The notes beneath the pieces are model-generated. The model had not been told where the DNA came from. It was given only the letters and a program-made list of their open reading frames with translations, and searched no databases. A stretch of 23,305 bases of DNA from a virus. The translations under genes and the position numbers were made by a program. The stretch is from positions 1 through 23,305 of the IMG/VR virus record IMGVR_UViG_3300030104_002731; one strand, given 5' to 3'. Shown piece after piece: positions 1 through 6,682 of this stretch. Each line of letters begins with the position of its first letter. Position 1 is the first letter of the stretch.

Positions 1-354
1 TATGGTGTAGAAAATTATGACTCACCTCATCACTATGAATCTATTGAGGTAAAAGACTCTACCAACAACTTAACCATACTAAAAAAGGGACTTGAAGTCC
101 CTTCTGATTACAGTTTTTCTTACTTTGATGTTGCTTTACAACAACAAAAAATTGTTACTGGCATCACTAAGTCTGTATCAAATTATGAGTATGAAGTAAA
201 TATTCAAGACAATAAAAGGAATATATTCATACTTAAAGATACCTTAATTCAAACTGTTGTAAATGAGATTCAAAAACTAATGACATATCCAGAAGGTAGT
301 TCTCAATATGTCAATAGAAATATAGTGAAAGGAGAGAATATAAATCTCTATTAA
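1..354 (+). CDS. Probable baseplate wedge protein, gp53-like (3' part only)
   Basis: An open frame enters from the left edge and stops at TAA 352-354, giving the last 117 residues of a protein. It has a PHHYE motif near its start and a mixed alpha/beta tail ending in a helix that resembles the C-terminus of T4-type gp53 (charged residues, then a helix before the end). gp53 is a baseplate wedge subunit of the tail. The assignment rests on this weak resemblance and on the T4-like setting, so another small structural protein is possible. The stop codon directly abuts the gp32 stop on the opposite strand, leaving no room for a terminator between the two convergent genes. Confidence 0.5.
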   Translation, partial: YGVENYDSPHHYESIEVKDSTNNLTILKKGLEVPSDYSFSYFDVALQQQKIVTGITKSVSNYEYEVNIQDNKRNIFILKDTLIQTVVNEIQKLMTYPEGSSQYVNRNIVKGENINLY

Positions 355-1299
355 TCAGGAGTCTGCGAGTTTAGCAAAATATGACATAGCATCGTCGCCA
401 TCATCATTGTCATCAACAGAGGGTGCTGCATCAGTAACTTTTGATGCCTTGTAAGAATCTTCAAGCTTTCGCATGACTTCTTCTTCACTGACACTCTTTT
501 GTTCTGTTGCTGCATAGTTATCATATTCTGTTTCCTCCTCTACTGGTGCTCTACGTGTTGACTTATTCCCAAGAACATAATCAAGACGCTTCTTCAGATC
601 ATCATAGGATTTAAACTGATCTGCAGCAGTGAAGGCAGAAAGTGAATACTGCTTCTTCCAAAGTGCCTCAAGGGCATCATCATCATCCAGGAGAGGACTC
701 TGACTATCAAACTCAGAGGAGTCATAGTTCCAGTAACCAGCAACCTTCTTCAACTTCAGTTTAAAGTTAGCACCCTGCCAGAAGTCAAAAGGATTGATTG
801 GAGTTTCATCCTCAAATTCAGGTTGCATTGCACCCATGATCTTATCAAAGATCTTCTTGCCAAACTTATAGAGGAATACACCTCCTTCATTCTGTGGATT
901 AGCAGGATCTTTGACAACATAAATGTTGGCATAGAAGGACAGTTTACGCTTTTGCTTGCGCACAGTATCCTTATCTGATTCATTACCACTGTTCCAGAGT
1001 TCCCTGTTCAATTCTCCTACAGGGTCCTTTCCTCCCACAGTAGTCAGGGAGTTTTCAATATACCATCCACCAGGTCCTTGGAAGGCATGGGAAAAGAGTT
1101 TCACCCAAGGGAGATCTTCTCCTTCAGGAGCAGGCAGGAAACGAATTACAGCATAACCATTACCTGACTTGTCCATCTCTGGTTTCCAGAGACGCTCATC
1201 TGCACCCCCACCTTTGTTATTCATCTTGTCAGCTTCCTTAACCAATTTGTTGGTCAAGGCGCCCAAAGAACTTTGCTTTTTAAGGTCTTTAAAAGACAT
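355..1299 (-). CDS. 32: Single-stranded DNA-binding protein gp32
   Basis: This 314-residue protein matches the T4 gp32 plan. A short basic N-terminus (KDLKKQSS, the place of the LAST motif used for cooperativity) is followed by an OB-fold core (RLWKP, FLPAPEG, GGWYIE, NPFDFWQGANFKLKLKK) and a long acidic tail ending DDNDDGDDAMSYFAKLADS. gp32 coats single-stranded DNA during replication and recombination and recruits gp59 and other replisome parts. His71 aligns with the T4 zinc-binding histidine, but the three T4 cysteines are replaced and the whole protein has no cysteine, so a T4-type zinc site cannot form. A GGAG ribosome site lies 10 bases before the ATG. The gene has its own promoter at 1370-1398. 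Confidence 0.95.
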   Translation of the reverse strand: MSFKDLKKQSSLGALTNKLVKEADKMNNKGGGADERLWKPEMDKSGNGYAVIRFLPAPEGEDLPWVKLFSHAFQGPGGWYIENSLTTVGGKDPVGELNRELWNSGNESDKDTVRKQKRKLSFYANIYVVKDPANPQNEGGVFLYKFGKKIFDKIMGAMQPEFEDETPINPFDFWQGANFKLKLKKVAGYWNYDSSEFDSQSPLLDDDDALEALWKKQYSLSAFTAADQFKSYDDLKKRLDYVLGNKSTRRAPVEEETEYDNYAATEQKSVSEEEVMRKLEDSYKASKVTDAAPSVDDNDDGDDAMSYFAKLADS

Positions 1300-1369
1300 T
1301 GTTTGTATTCTCCGTATTGAATGTATTTGGTCTGTGTCCTTTAGCTTGGTAGAGGATCAGGCAGCCTCT

Positions 1370-1398
1370 AATATAAGGTATTTAGGCAGGGTTGTCAA
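1370..1398 (-). promoter_or_regulatory. Sigma70-type promoter of gp32
   Basis: Read on the minus strand, TTGACA (1393-1398) is followed after exactly 17 bases by TATATT (1370-1375), a near-consensus host-type promoter. The -35 box overlaps the stop codon of the upstream DUF1825-like gene. The spacer contains CTAAATA, similar to motifs proposed as late promoters in marine cyanophages. The expected transcript start is near 1363, giving a leader of about 60 bases that is A-rich close to the ATG. Confidence 0.75.
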
Positions 1399-1730
1399 CC
1401 CTGATTTCTGATGGTCCTTTTCATGTTGTTGATCATGGCAGTCATATTTTTAAACACTGTTGGCAGATCAGTGTTCTCTGGGAACCCAATCATCCTTGCC
1501 TCCTGCATGATGTTCTCTTTCATCTCCTGTGCTGCTGGATCCTGAGACAAACTGAGTCTGGTATAAAGAACTTGTTGTTTGATTAAAAGTTCTTCAAGCA
1601 TATCAATATGTTCAAGTTTTTCATCGCCATCCATGACATGAAACTTGAACACACTCTGATAGATTTTCTCTTGGAGATCAGTAATATCCTGCATCTCCTT
1701 CTTAACAAATTCTGAATCGAAGAAACTCAT
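1395..1730 (-). CDS. DUF1825-like cyanobacterial-type protein
   Basis: This 111-residue helical protein begins MSFFDSEFVKKEMQDI and keeps the pattern of the cyanobacterial DUF1825 family: a FFDS start, long amphipathic helices, and a LLIKQQVLYTRLSLSQD segment followed by a C-terminal helix. Family members are about 100 residues and are essentially confined to cyanobacteria and their phages; function is unknown. The ATG overlaps the gp59 stop as ATGA, so it is probably translated with gp59. Its place between gp59 and gp32 suggests a link to replication or host takeover, but that is only context. Confidence 0.7.
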   Translation of the reverse strand: MSFFDSEFVKKEMQDITDLQEKIYQSVFKFHVMDGDEKLEHIDMLEELLIKQQVLYTRLSLSQDPAAQEMKENIMQEARMIGFPENTDLPTVFKNMTAMINNMKRTIRNQG

Positions 1731-2329
1731 ACTACTATACTTTTGAGAATTTTTCTGTACTTAATAACATCAATATGTAGGAATGAATCATACTTAGACA
1801 TCCTCATAGAGAGAAATTTCCATACTGGATCATCAAGTTTTTTATCAAAGTTATTTTTGAATCCTATAACTTTATTTAAGAGAACCAGAGATTCCAGGGA
1901 GATATTTTTACCAAGATGTTCTTTCACAATGAGTGGGTGTTTTGTTCCCTGAATGTGAAACATATCATCAAATTTCTTACCAGTAAATACATTTTCAATC
2001 TCTGTTTTAAATGTATAACTCAGGGATTGGAGTCTTTTTTTCCAGTCTGTGTAGTTTTGTTCTCCATTTCTGACGATCTCTCCAATCCAAAGAGATTGTG
2101 GATCGTCACAACTGACAAAATTGCTAACAAAAAACTCCACCACTTCTGCATCATCTTTCTGTCTACTAAGTTTTTCAAAGAAGTACCTATCACGTCTCTT
2201 ATAGAAACTTTCAAGAGAAGCACGTGACTTACCACCATATCTATGGTAGTCATACTTTTCTTTTGTGAAGTGGTTCTTTAAACCAAGATAGGATTTGTAA
2301 GCATCAAAAGGTGTCACCTTAGGAATCAT
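1727..2329 (-). CDS. 59: Loader of gp41 DNA helicase, gp59
   Basis: This 200-residue all-helical basic protein contains segments diagnostic of T4 gp59: FDAYKSYLGLKNHF near the N-terminus, YKRRDRYFFEKLSRQ, FFVSNFVSC, LWIGEIV, and a C-terminal segment rich in Lys and Tyr (KYRKILKSIVV). In T4, gp59 binds gp32-coated forks and loads the replicative helicase. The length is close to the T4 protein (about 217 residues). The gene overlaps gp33 upstream and the DUF1825-like gene downstream, each by ATGA, in the conserved cyanophage order gp33-gp59-(DUF1825)-gp32. Confidence 0.9.
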   Translation of the reverse strand: MIPKVTPFDAYKSYLGLKNHFTKEKYDYHRYGGKSRASLESFYKRRDRYFFEKLSRQKDDAEVVEFFVSNFVSCDDPQSLWIGEIVRNGEQNYTDWKKRLQSLSYTFKTEIENVFTGKKFDDMFHIQGTKHPLIVKEHLGKNISLESLVLLNKVIGFKNNFDKKLDDPVWKFLSMRMSKYDSFLHIDVIKYRKILKSIVV

Positions 2330-2595
2330 AATGGAAGTTTAGCATGACTAGTTTTTTTGAGGAGGTTCAGTTCCATTGCCTCACACTTCAATTTTTCTTT
2401 CAGGGGTTTGGACATCAACTTAGGAACTGATTCAATGTCCACATTATTCTTTTCACAGAAGAAGACAATGGCATCAATGTATGACATGTCTTTATTATCA
2501 TGAGCAATGCCCTCTATCTCCTCAGCAAATTTCTTTGAAGAGTAGAACTTATTCTCTATAAGTTTATTGATGCTGTCTTCAGTTGACTGTGGCAT
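2326..2595 (-). CDS. 33: Late promoter-binding protein gp33
   Basis: This 89-90 residue protein starts at MPQSTEDS. The frame is open further upstream, but that part lies inside the nuclease gene, so the shorter start, with a 17-base overlap, is preferred. The C-terminal half (SYIDAIVFFCEKNNVDIESVPKLMS, then LKEKLKCEAMELNLL) matches the gp33 pattern of T4 phages. gp33 bridges host RNA polymerase to the sliding clamp and activates late transcription together with gp55. It is translated just before gp59 and ends in the ATGA shared with it. Confidence 0.88.
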   Translation of the reverse strand: MPQSTEDSINKLIENKFYSSKKFAEEIEGIAHDNKDMSYIDAIVFFCEKNNVDIESVPKLMSKPLKEKLKCEAMELNLLKKTSHAKLPL

Positions 2596-3253
2596 AATCT
2601 GATAACTTATATTCAACAAACTCTCTAATATATTTGGAGAGTAAGTTGATGTACTTACGCTTATCATATTCTTCATAGACCTTAACCTCTCCATCCTCGC
2701 ATGTCATAATAATAATGAACTTCTTAACCATTATACCAGTCATCTCATATAACATGCAAGCATAGGCTGCACATTGTACAAAGTGACTATCCACCCATGC
2801 CCTTGGTTTGGGTTTCTTTGATGTCTTGAAATCAATTACAGCAAGTTCTCCATCATATTCAGCAATACAATCCACAGTACCAGCAACACCCAGTTCATAA
2901 CTGAATAGGGATTGCTCAATAGCATGGACATTATCTATCTTATCCAGGGTAGGTTTTGCCTGTACAAAAAGGTACTGCGAAAGTGGTTGGACTCCAGGTA
3001 GTTTGCGGTTAAGAAGATGAGACTCAGCAAGACTATGAAAGTCTGTGCCCCTAGATGTTGCCTGTTTGGTGACTCTGTTTGCTTCATCATTACCTACCTT
3101 TGCCCTCCACTCCCTGAAGATTTCACGTTGGTAATGACTAATAATGGAAGTGATGGAAACTAATTTTTTACCATCTGGTGTGTCATAATATCTTACACCA
3201 TCAATAGTCTCTCTTGTGAGACTAGGATAATCAACTTCAATGTGTGTGAACAT
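2579..3253 (-). CDS. PD-(D/E)XK nuclease (RecB/Cas4-type exonuclease)
   Basis: This 224-residue protein carries the PD-(D/E)XK core: RGTDFH with His73, Glu113, GTVDCIAEYDG with Asp128, AVIDFKTSK with Asp141 and Lys143, and the QCAAY motif at 160-164 typical of RecB-like members. The expected activity is metal-dependent DNA cleavage. A role in recombination or in degrading host DNA is plausible for a lytic cyanophage but is not shown. Its start shares TAATG with the end of phoH and its end overlaps gp33, so it is translated within the replication operon. Confidence 0.9.
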   Translation of the reverse strand: MFTHIEVDYPSLTRETIDGVRYYDTPDGKKLVSITSIISHYQREIFREWRAKVGNDEANRVTKQATSRGTDFHSLAESHLLNRKLPGVQPLSQYLFVQAKPTLDKIDNVHAIEQSLFSYELGVAGTVDCIAEYDGELAVIDFKTSKKPKPRAWVDSHFVQCAAYACMLYEMTGIMVKKFIIIMTCEDGEVKVYEEYDKRKYINLLSKYIREFVEYKLSDYATVN

Positions 3254-4020
3254 TACATACCTAATTCATGTTTTGCTACAATGTATTCCTTGACCAGACC
3301 ACTTCTACAGATGTCTTCTGGTCCAAACTCTACCATACTGAATGAAGGCATGTTCTTAAGGATGCGAATGAAATCAATTATTCCATTCTTTTCACCTGTC
3401 TTGACCAAATCAGTTTGGGTCGCATCACCACAGAAATGAATCTTGGAGTTTTCACCCACCCTTGTAATGATTGAGTCAAGCTCATGGAAGTTCAGATTCT
3501 GGAACTCATCAACAATGAGAATAGCATTATCAAAGGTTGTTCCCCTGATAAAGGATGTGCTCCAAAAACTAATAGTGCCCTGTGCTTTCAGATTAGCATA
3601 CAGCATTTCAAAAGCATTGTCATCAGGCATCTCAAACATATATTTTACCATATTCTTATAGGGAATCTGATAGATGTCTGATTTGTCCTCATGATCACCA
3701 GGTAGGAAACCAATCTCTCTTGTAGGTACAAGGGACCTCACAATGTAGATCTTCTCATAAGGTGTCTTTTGATCTAAGACATCCTTAAGTGCATTATAAA
3801 GGGTAATAAAGGTCTTTCCAGTGCCAGCACATCCGTAAGCAACAGTGTGTTGGTCTTTGGTGTATTCCTGAAAGAAGAGATCTTGATTCTCTGTAAGGGC
3901 TTCAATCTTCTTGATATAATCAAGATTGATTGGTTTTTTTCTTTTCATAGTCTTGTTACTCATACCAAAGGGCACTGGATTATTAGTGCTTCCAATTCCT
4001 GCTTTACTTTTTCTTGGCAT
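3253..4020 (-). CDS. phoH: PhoH-like P-loop ATPase
   Basis: This 255-residue protein has Walker A GCAGTGKT (63-70), a Walker B/DE box at LIVDEFQN (Asp171, Glu172), the PhoH segment RSLVPTREIGFLPGD, and CGDATQTDL near the C-terminal part. PhoH proteins are ATPases of the superfamily 1 helicase type and are very common in marine phages. The link to phosphate starvation comes from E. coli and may not hold in phages; an RNA or DNA role is equally possible. A basic stretch (MKRKK) precedes the domain. It is followed by the nuclease through a TAATG junction. Confidence 0.93.
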   Translation of the reverse strand: MPRKSKAGIGSTNNPVPFGMSNKTMKRKKPINLDYIKKIEALTENQDLFFQEYTKDQHTVAYGCAGTGKTFITLYNALKDVLDQKTPYEKIYIVRSLVPTREIGFLPGDHEDKSDIYQIPYKNMVKYMFEMPDDNAFEMLYANLKAQGTISFWSTSFIRGTTFDNAILIVDEFQNLNFHELDSIITRVGENSKIHFCGDATQTDLVKTGEKNGIIDFIRILKNMPSFSMVEFGPEDICRSGLVKEYIVAKHELGM

Positions 4021-4028
4021 ACTACTAT

Positions 4029-4313
4029 TTAATCATTACCTTGTGTTGTTCCCAGATTTCTGGTTCTTGCTAATCTTCCAGAAATACCTCCTGATTTTTC
4101 TGCTTTCTTAAGAACTTCACCCCATCCAGGATTTTTATTCACAAGTTTGTCTCTCCATTCACCAACTTCAATTCCCATGCCTGGTGAATTTTCAGGAGTA
4201 AAATATCGTTCCCATTCAGGATTATCAATTTTCCATTGATCCCAGTCATGAACACTCATACTTACTTCCTTCTGTTCCCCAGTTTCTTTGTTTAGAACAG
4301 GGTATGTTGCCAT
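4029..4313 (-). CDS. Small FmdB-like protein without cysteines
   Basis: This 94-residue protein (MATYPVLNKETGEQKEVSMSV at the start) follows the outline of small phage proteins related to the FmdB zinc-ribbon family: a MATY/MPTY beginning, a TGE turn, an acidic-aromatic middle (NPEWERYF), and a basic flexible tail after a KNPGWGEVLKK segment. The usual CxxC pairs are absent and there is no cysteine at all, so it is not a working zinc ribbon of the known kind. Function is unknown. A clear GAGG ribosome site lies 7 bases upstream of the ATG. It sits between thyX and phoH. Confidence 0.72.
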   Translation of the reverse strand: MATYPVLNKETGEQKEVSMSVHDWDQWKIDNPEWERYFTPENSPGMGIEVGEWRDKLVNKNPGWGEVLKKAEKSGGISGRLARTRNLGTTQGND

Positions 4314-4340
4314 AAAGTTACCTCAGAGTATTTTTATTTA

Positions 4341-4982
4341 TTAAGACCAGTCAAGTGCCTGGGAAATAGTAGGAAACTGCTCAACAAAGATTTCCTTACA
4401 GGAGTTAGCAAGGTCCATGTGTTCCTTCTGTGTACCATTAGCAGACCTCAGATCTATGTAATGAACCCATGAACGAATTGAACCGCTCATGTACATTTTA
4501 GTAGGGATACACATGGGAAGCACATTACGAGCACACTCCTTTGCCACGCCCCTATCAAGCATCTGTTCATATAATGCCATGGAGGAATCAAACAGGGTCT
4601 GCATTTGAATCTGCATCTTCTGATTTTCAAAAGGATCCAAATCATCTGTACTGTTCTGACGATTCTTTGTGTCCTGCCTTCTCAATTCTGGAAGTGGAAT
4701 CTGTTTACCCAACAGTGAGGAATCAGCATACCTTTGAGAGAACTCTTGGTATGTGAAAGATCTATGACGCAGCACCTGAGCTGCAATTGCCCTGGTTGTG
4801 GACAACTCAAGGGTCATAAATGCTTGCTCAAAAATACTCCAATGCTTGTGCTTGATACAGTATTTAAGAAGACCCTCAAAGGAATCATTGTCCTGATTCT
4901 TAGGATTTGAAACACGAGCACAGTAAGCAATATGCTTTTCAGCATCTGGTGTTACTGATAAAAGAGTTGCATGATGATTCAT
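4341..4982 (-). CDS. thyX: FAD-dependent thymidylate synthase ThyX
   Basis: This 213-residue protein carries the ThyX signature RHR (72-74) with Ser82 and Arg84 in RHRSFTYQEFSQR. It also has the C-terminal RSWVHYIDLRSANGTQKEH segment that binds dUMP and FAD. The enzyme makes dTMP from dUMP with methylene-tetrahydrofolate and reduced flavin, supplying thymidine for an AT-rich phage genome. Length and motif order are normal. The start overlaps the stop of the preceding 56-residue gene as ATGA, and it is the first large gene of the replication run. Confidence 0.95.
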   Translation of the reverse strand: MNHHATLLSVTPDAEKHIAYCARVSNPKNQDNDSFEGLLKYCIKHKHWSIFEQAFMTLELSTTRAIAAQVLRHRSFTYQEFSQRYADSSLLGKQIPLPELRRQDTKNRQNSTDDLDPFENQKMQIQMQTLFDSSMALYEQMLDRGVAKECARNVLPMCIPTKMYMSGSIRSWVHYIDLRSANGTQKEHMDLANSCKEIFVEQFPTISQALDWS

Positions 4983-5149
4983 TTCTTTTCTGCTTTCCTA
5001 ACTTTTTTAAGCTCTCTAAGTTCTGCTTTGATTGCTTGATAAGCATCCTCAGCACTAATCTTACCACCCATCTCCATGGCAGTAAAGCACTCAACCCTTG
5101 TTCCAAAGTGTTGAAGTGCTCTCTCAAATGTGTCTAATTCTTCATACAT
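4979..5149 (-). CDS. Small conserved-looking protein (56 residues)
   Basis: The frame starts at ATG 5147-5149 and ends with TGA sharing ATGA with thyX. The product begins MYEELDTFERALQHFG and ends with a lysine-rich helix (ELKKVRKAEKK). It is predicted helical with no known domain. Junctions on both sides (TAATG upstream, ATGA downstream) fit perfectly, which is strong support that this short frame is a real gene. Function is unknown. Confidence 0.8.
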   Translation of the reverse strand: MYEELDTFERALQHFGTRVECFTAMEMGGKISAEDAYQAIKAELRELKKVRKAEKK

Positions 5150-5319
5150 TAGTCTGGATACCCATCATCGTCATTGAATACCTCATCATAGTCTGCAATA
5201 GGAATATCATATTTAGTATCATACTTATATGCCTGTGGATCAGAGTAAACCTCTGATTCCAACTCATCAACAATAAGTTTCAACTTAGAAATGATCTTTT
5301 TAAGTTTATCCTTTTCCAT
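5149..5319 (-). CDS. Small acidic protein (56 residues)
   Basis: The frame starts at ATG 5317-5319 and stops with TAA joined to the next ATG as TAATG. The product begins MEKDKLKKIISKLKLIVDELE (a coiled-coil-like helix) and ends in an acidic tyrosine-rich tail (YDEVFNDDDGYPD). No known domain is seen. The ATG follows directly on the T-run of a terminator hairpin, so there is no ordinary spacer for a ribosome site; the G-rich arm of the hairpin is the only purine-rich stretch upstream. Confidence 0.75.
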   Translation of the reverse strand: MEKDKLKKIISKLKLIVDELESEVYSDPQAYKYDTKYDIPIADYDEVFNDDDGYPD

Positions 5320-5345
5320 AAAAAAATGGGGGTCTTCACCCCCAT
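5320..5345 (-). terminator. Intrinsic terminator abutting a start codon
   Basis: An 8-bp perfect stem, ATGGGGGT / ACCCCCAT (5326-5333 and 5338-5345), has a 4-base loop and is followed on the minus strand by seven T. It ends transcription arriving from the DUF4278-like gene. The T-run touches the ATG of the next gene. Confidence 0.85.
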
Positions 5346-5372
5346 GATATCATCTTCTGATTGTTTTGGCAA

Positions 5373-5540
5373 TCATTTGGTGTAAGTACGTCCACGATAG
5401 CAGAAGGTGCCATGAGTCTCAGTGGACTCAACACAACGTGTATCATACTCAACACCACGATATGTGGTATGAGAGATCTGAGCGTCATGCAGGGCAGCAG
5501 CCTTTTTGATCTGCTTGCGGATAAGGTTAAGTGTATTCAT
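5373..5540 (-). CDS. DUF4278-like small protein (55 residues)
   Basis: The start at 5538-5540 is chosen because AGGAG lies 8-9 bases upstream; the frame is open beyond it, but without such support. The product begins MNTLNLIRKQIKKAAALHDAQ and ends in the pattern YRGVEYDT...FCYRGRTY. This repeated YRG(x)xY motif is typical of the cyanobacterial DUF4278 family. Function is unknown. It is the second gene after the strong early promoter and is followed by a terminator, so it is probably made early and in quantity. Confidence 0.75.
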   Translation of the reverse strand: MNTLNLIRKQIKKAAALHDAQISHTTYRGVEYDTRCVESTETHGTFCYRGRTYTK

Positions 5541-5581
5541 GATGATTACTCCTAAAGTAGTTGGATTAGAGATCCGTTCCT

Positions 5582-5743
5582 TTAGTCGTTTGCGTCCCAT
5601 GGGCAGTGAGGGGTTGATTCCTCAATGGTAAGAATGATTTCCTTCTTGACAATACTATTCATTTTATCGTGTGCCTTAACCCTGTTGATAATATCAACAG
5701 CATCAGTACACTTCAAATCAGCGTAAAGTAAAAAATTAATCAT
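5582..5743 (-). CDS. Small early protein (53 residues)
   Basis: The frame runs from ATG 5741-5743 to TAA 5582-5584, with GGAG about 10 bases upstream. The product begins MINFLLYADLKCTDAVDII and ends HCPWDAND. It is not recognised. It is the first gene behind the TTGACA-17-TATAAT promoter, with a leader of about 50 bases, so it is a candidate early host-directed protein. That role is inferred only from promoter position. Confidence 0.72.
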   Translation of the reverse strand: MINFLLYADLKCTDAVDIINRVKAHDKMNSIVKKEIILTIEESTPHCPWDAND

Positions 5744-5802
5744 GGGATGAACGCTCCGTTCCGCGACTTACTTGCGTCTCTTATGAGATGAACGACAGGT
5801 CT

Positions 5803-5831
5803 ATTATAGACCATCTTTATTTATGTGTCAA
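5803..5831 (-). promoter_or_regulatory. Consensus sigma70-type early promoter
   Basis: On the minus strand TTGACA (5826-5831) is followed after 17 bases by TATAAT (5803-5808), a full match to the bacterial consensus. The -10 box lies in the centre of a palindrome, GGTCTATAATAGACC (5798-5812). The spacer also contains CATAAATA (5818-5825), one base from the T4 late motif. Transcription would start near 5796 and serve the 53- and 55-residue genes. Confidence 0.85.
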
Positions 5832-5849
5832 TGTGTTGGTTTATACACA

Positions 5850-6110
5850 TTAGTTTATTCTTTCTAAATTCTTCAGGTAATGAAGGGTCTCCTTCAGGGT
5901 TCCCCTATGGTCAACACCAACCTGAACCTGAGGATACTCTGCATCCATACCAAACTCAGCATTGAATTGTCTCTGTGTAAAGTCCTCATCAAGATAGAAG
6001 ACCCTCACATCCTCATCAACACTGCGTAGAAGACTCTCTGCCCTTTCACACTCCAGACTATGGTTAGACCATATTACTGCTTGAACCTTAGTCACGTTGC
6101 CTCCAGTCAT
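5850..6110 (-). CDS. Glutaredoxin-like protein with altered active site
   Basis: This 86-residue thioredoxin-fold protein aligns with small phage glutaredoxins: AVIWSNHSLECERAESLL replaces the usual CPYC helix, and QFNAEFGMDAEYPQV carries the cis-proline loop. The first catalytic cysteine is a serine (Ser18-Leu-Glu-Cys21), so ordinary dithiol exchange is not expected, and the usual GG of the glutathione site reads RG. It may bind rather than reduce. A GTG at 6095, preceded by GGAGG, is an alternative start that would shorten the overlap with the upstream gene from 23 to 8 bases. A canonical copy lies at 8197-8442. Confidence 0.75.
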   Translation of the reverse strand: MTGGNVTKVQAVIWSNHSLECERAESLLRSVDEDVRVFYLDEDFTQRQFNAEFGMDAEYPQVQVGVDHRGTLKETLHYLKNLERIN

Positions 6111-6405
6111 CTGTCCTATCTTGGTGAAACCACTCTGCTATCTCGTCTGTGTTTTGGAATCCCTTTGTGTGATTAGATGGGTCAGGATCCCCCAGTCCCA
6201 TCTGTATCATAAAATCATCAAGACCACCCCTTTCAACATCAGGGTTGGCAGCAATTCTTCTTGCCTTGTTCAACATTTCATATGCACTTCTGTTTGCCTT
6301 GGCTAACTTGTTTGCCCAGATCATATCATCAAGATTGACCTCCTCACCATTGATAATACGTGAGCAGATAAACTCCAATCTAAGTCTGTATTTTGTTGAG
6401 AGCAT
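6088..6405 (-). CDS. Uncharacterised helical protein (105 residues)
   Basis: The product begins MLSTKYRLRLEFICSRIINGEEV and continues with helices rich in Lys, Arg and Ala (WANKLAKANRSAYEMLNKARR), then a Gly/Asp-rich segment (GGLDDFMIQMGLGDPDP) and an aromatic, charged tail. It has no signal peptide or membrane segment and no domain I recognise. It lies 4 bases after the upstream stop and overlaps the glutaredoxin-like gene, so it is part of the small-gene operon. Confidence 0.75.
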   Translation of the reverse strand: MLSTKYRLRLEFICSRIINGEEVNLDDMIWANKLAKANRSAYEMLNKARRIAANPDVERGGLDDFMIQMGLGDPDPSNHTKGFQNTDEIAEWFHQDRTDDWRQRD

Positions 6406-6409
6406 TTAT

Positions 6410-6682
6410 CTAAAGGGGATTTCCGTTTTTATCCAATAGTCCCAGTTTCTTTACCTGAGATAGATTAGATTTCTCTTGTTTCTTTAATTTTTTATACTGC
6501 TTGATAAGTTTTGCCACCTCACCCTTGGATATATTTACCTTTAACTTATCCTCATTCTCAACAAATCCAAGACCTGCTTTCTTTGTCTCCTCCTTAGAGT
6601 CAACATAATCATTAATCACATCTTGAATCTCATCCCTGATAATAGAATTAATCTGTTTTTCTAGTTCCTCATCAGAATTCAT
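6410..6682 (-). CDS. Uncharacterised Lys/Glu-rich protein (90 residues)
   Basis: This is a highly charged, probably coiled-coil protein (MNSDEELEKQINSIIRDE at the start, then KQYKKLKKQEK in the second half), ending in a short LLDKNGNPL turn. The tail resembles phage proteins that finish with a DKNGNPL-type motif, but I cannot name a family. The start overlaps the upstream stop as ATGA. Function is unknown. Confidence 0.75.
   Translation of the reverse strand: MNSDEELEKQINSIIRDEIQDVINDYVDSKEETKKAGLGFVENEDKLKVNISKGEVAKLIKQYKKLKKQEKSNLSQVKKLGLLDKNGNPL

Noticed and set aside
5541-5600. Longer start for the DUF4278-like protein at 5600
   Set aside because: The ATG at 5540 has an AGGAG site at good distance. 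The extension overlaps the preceding gene end and has no support.
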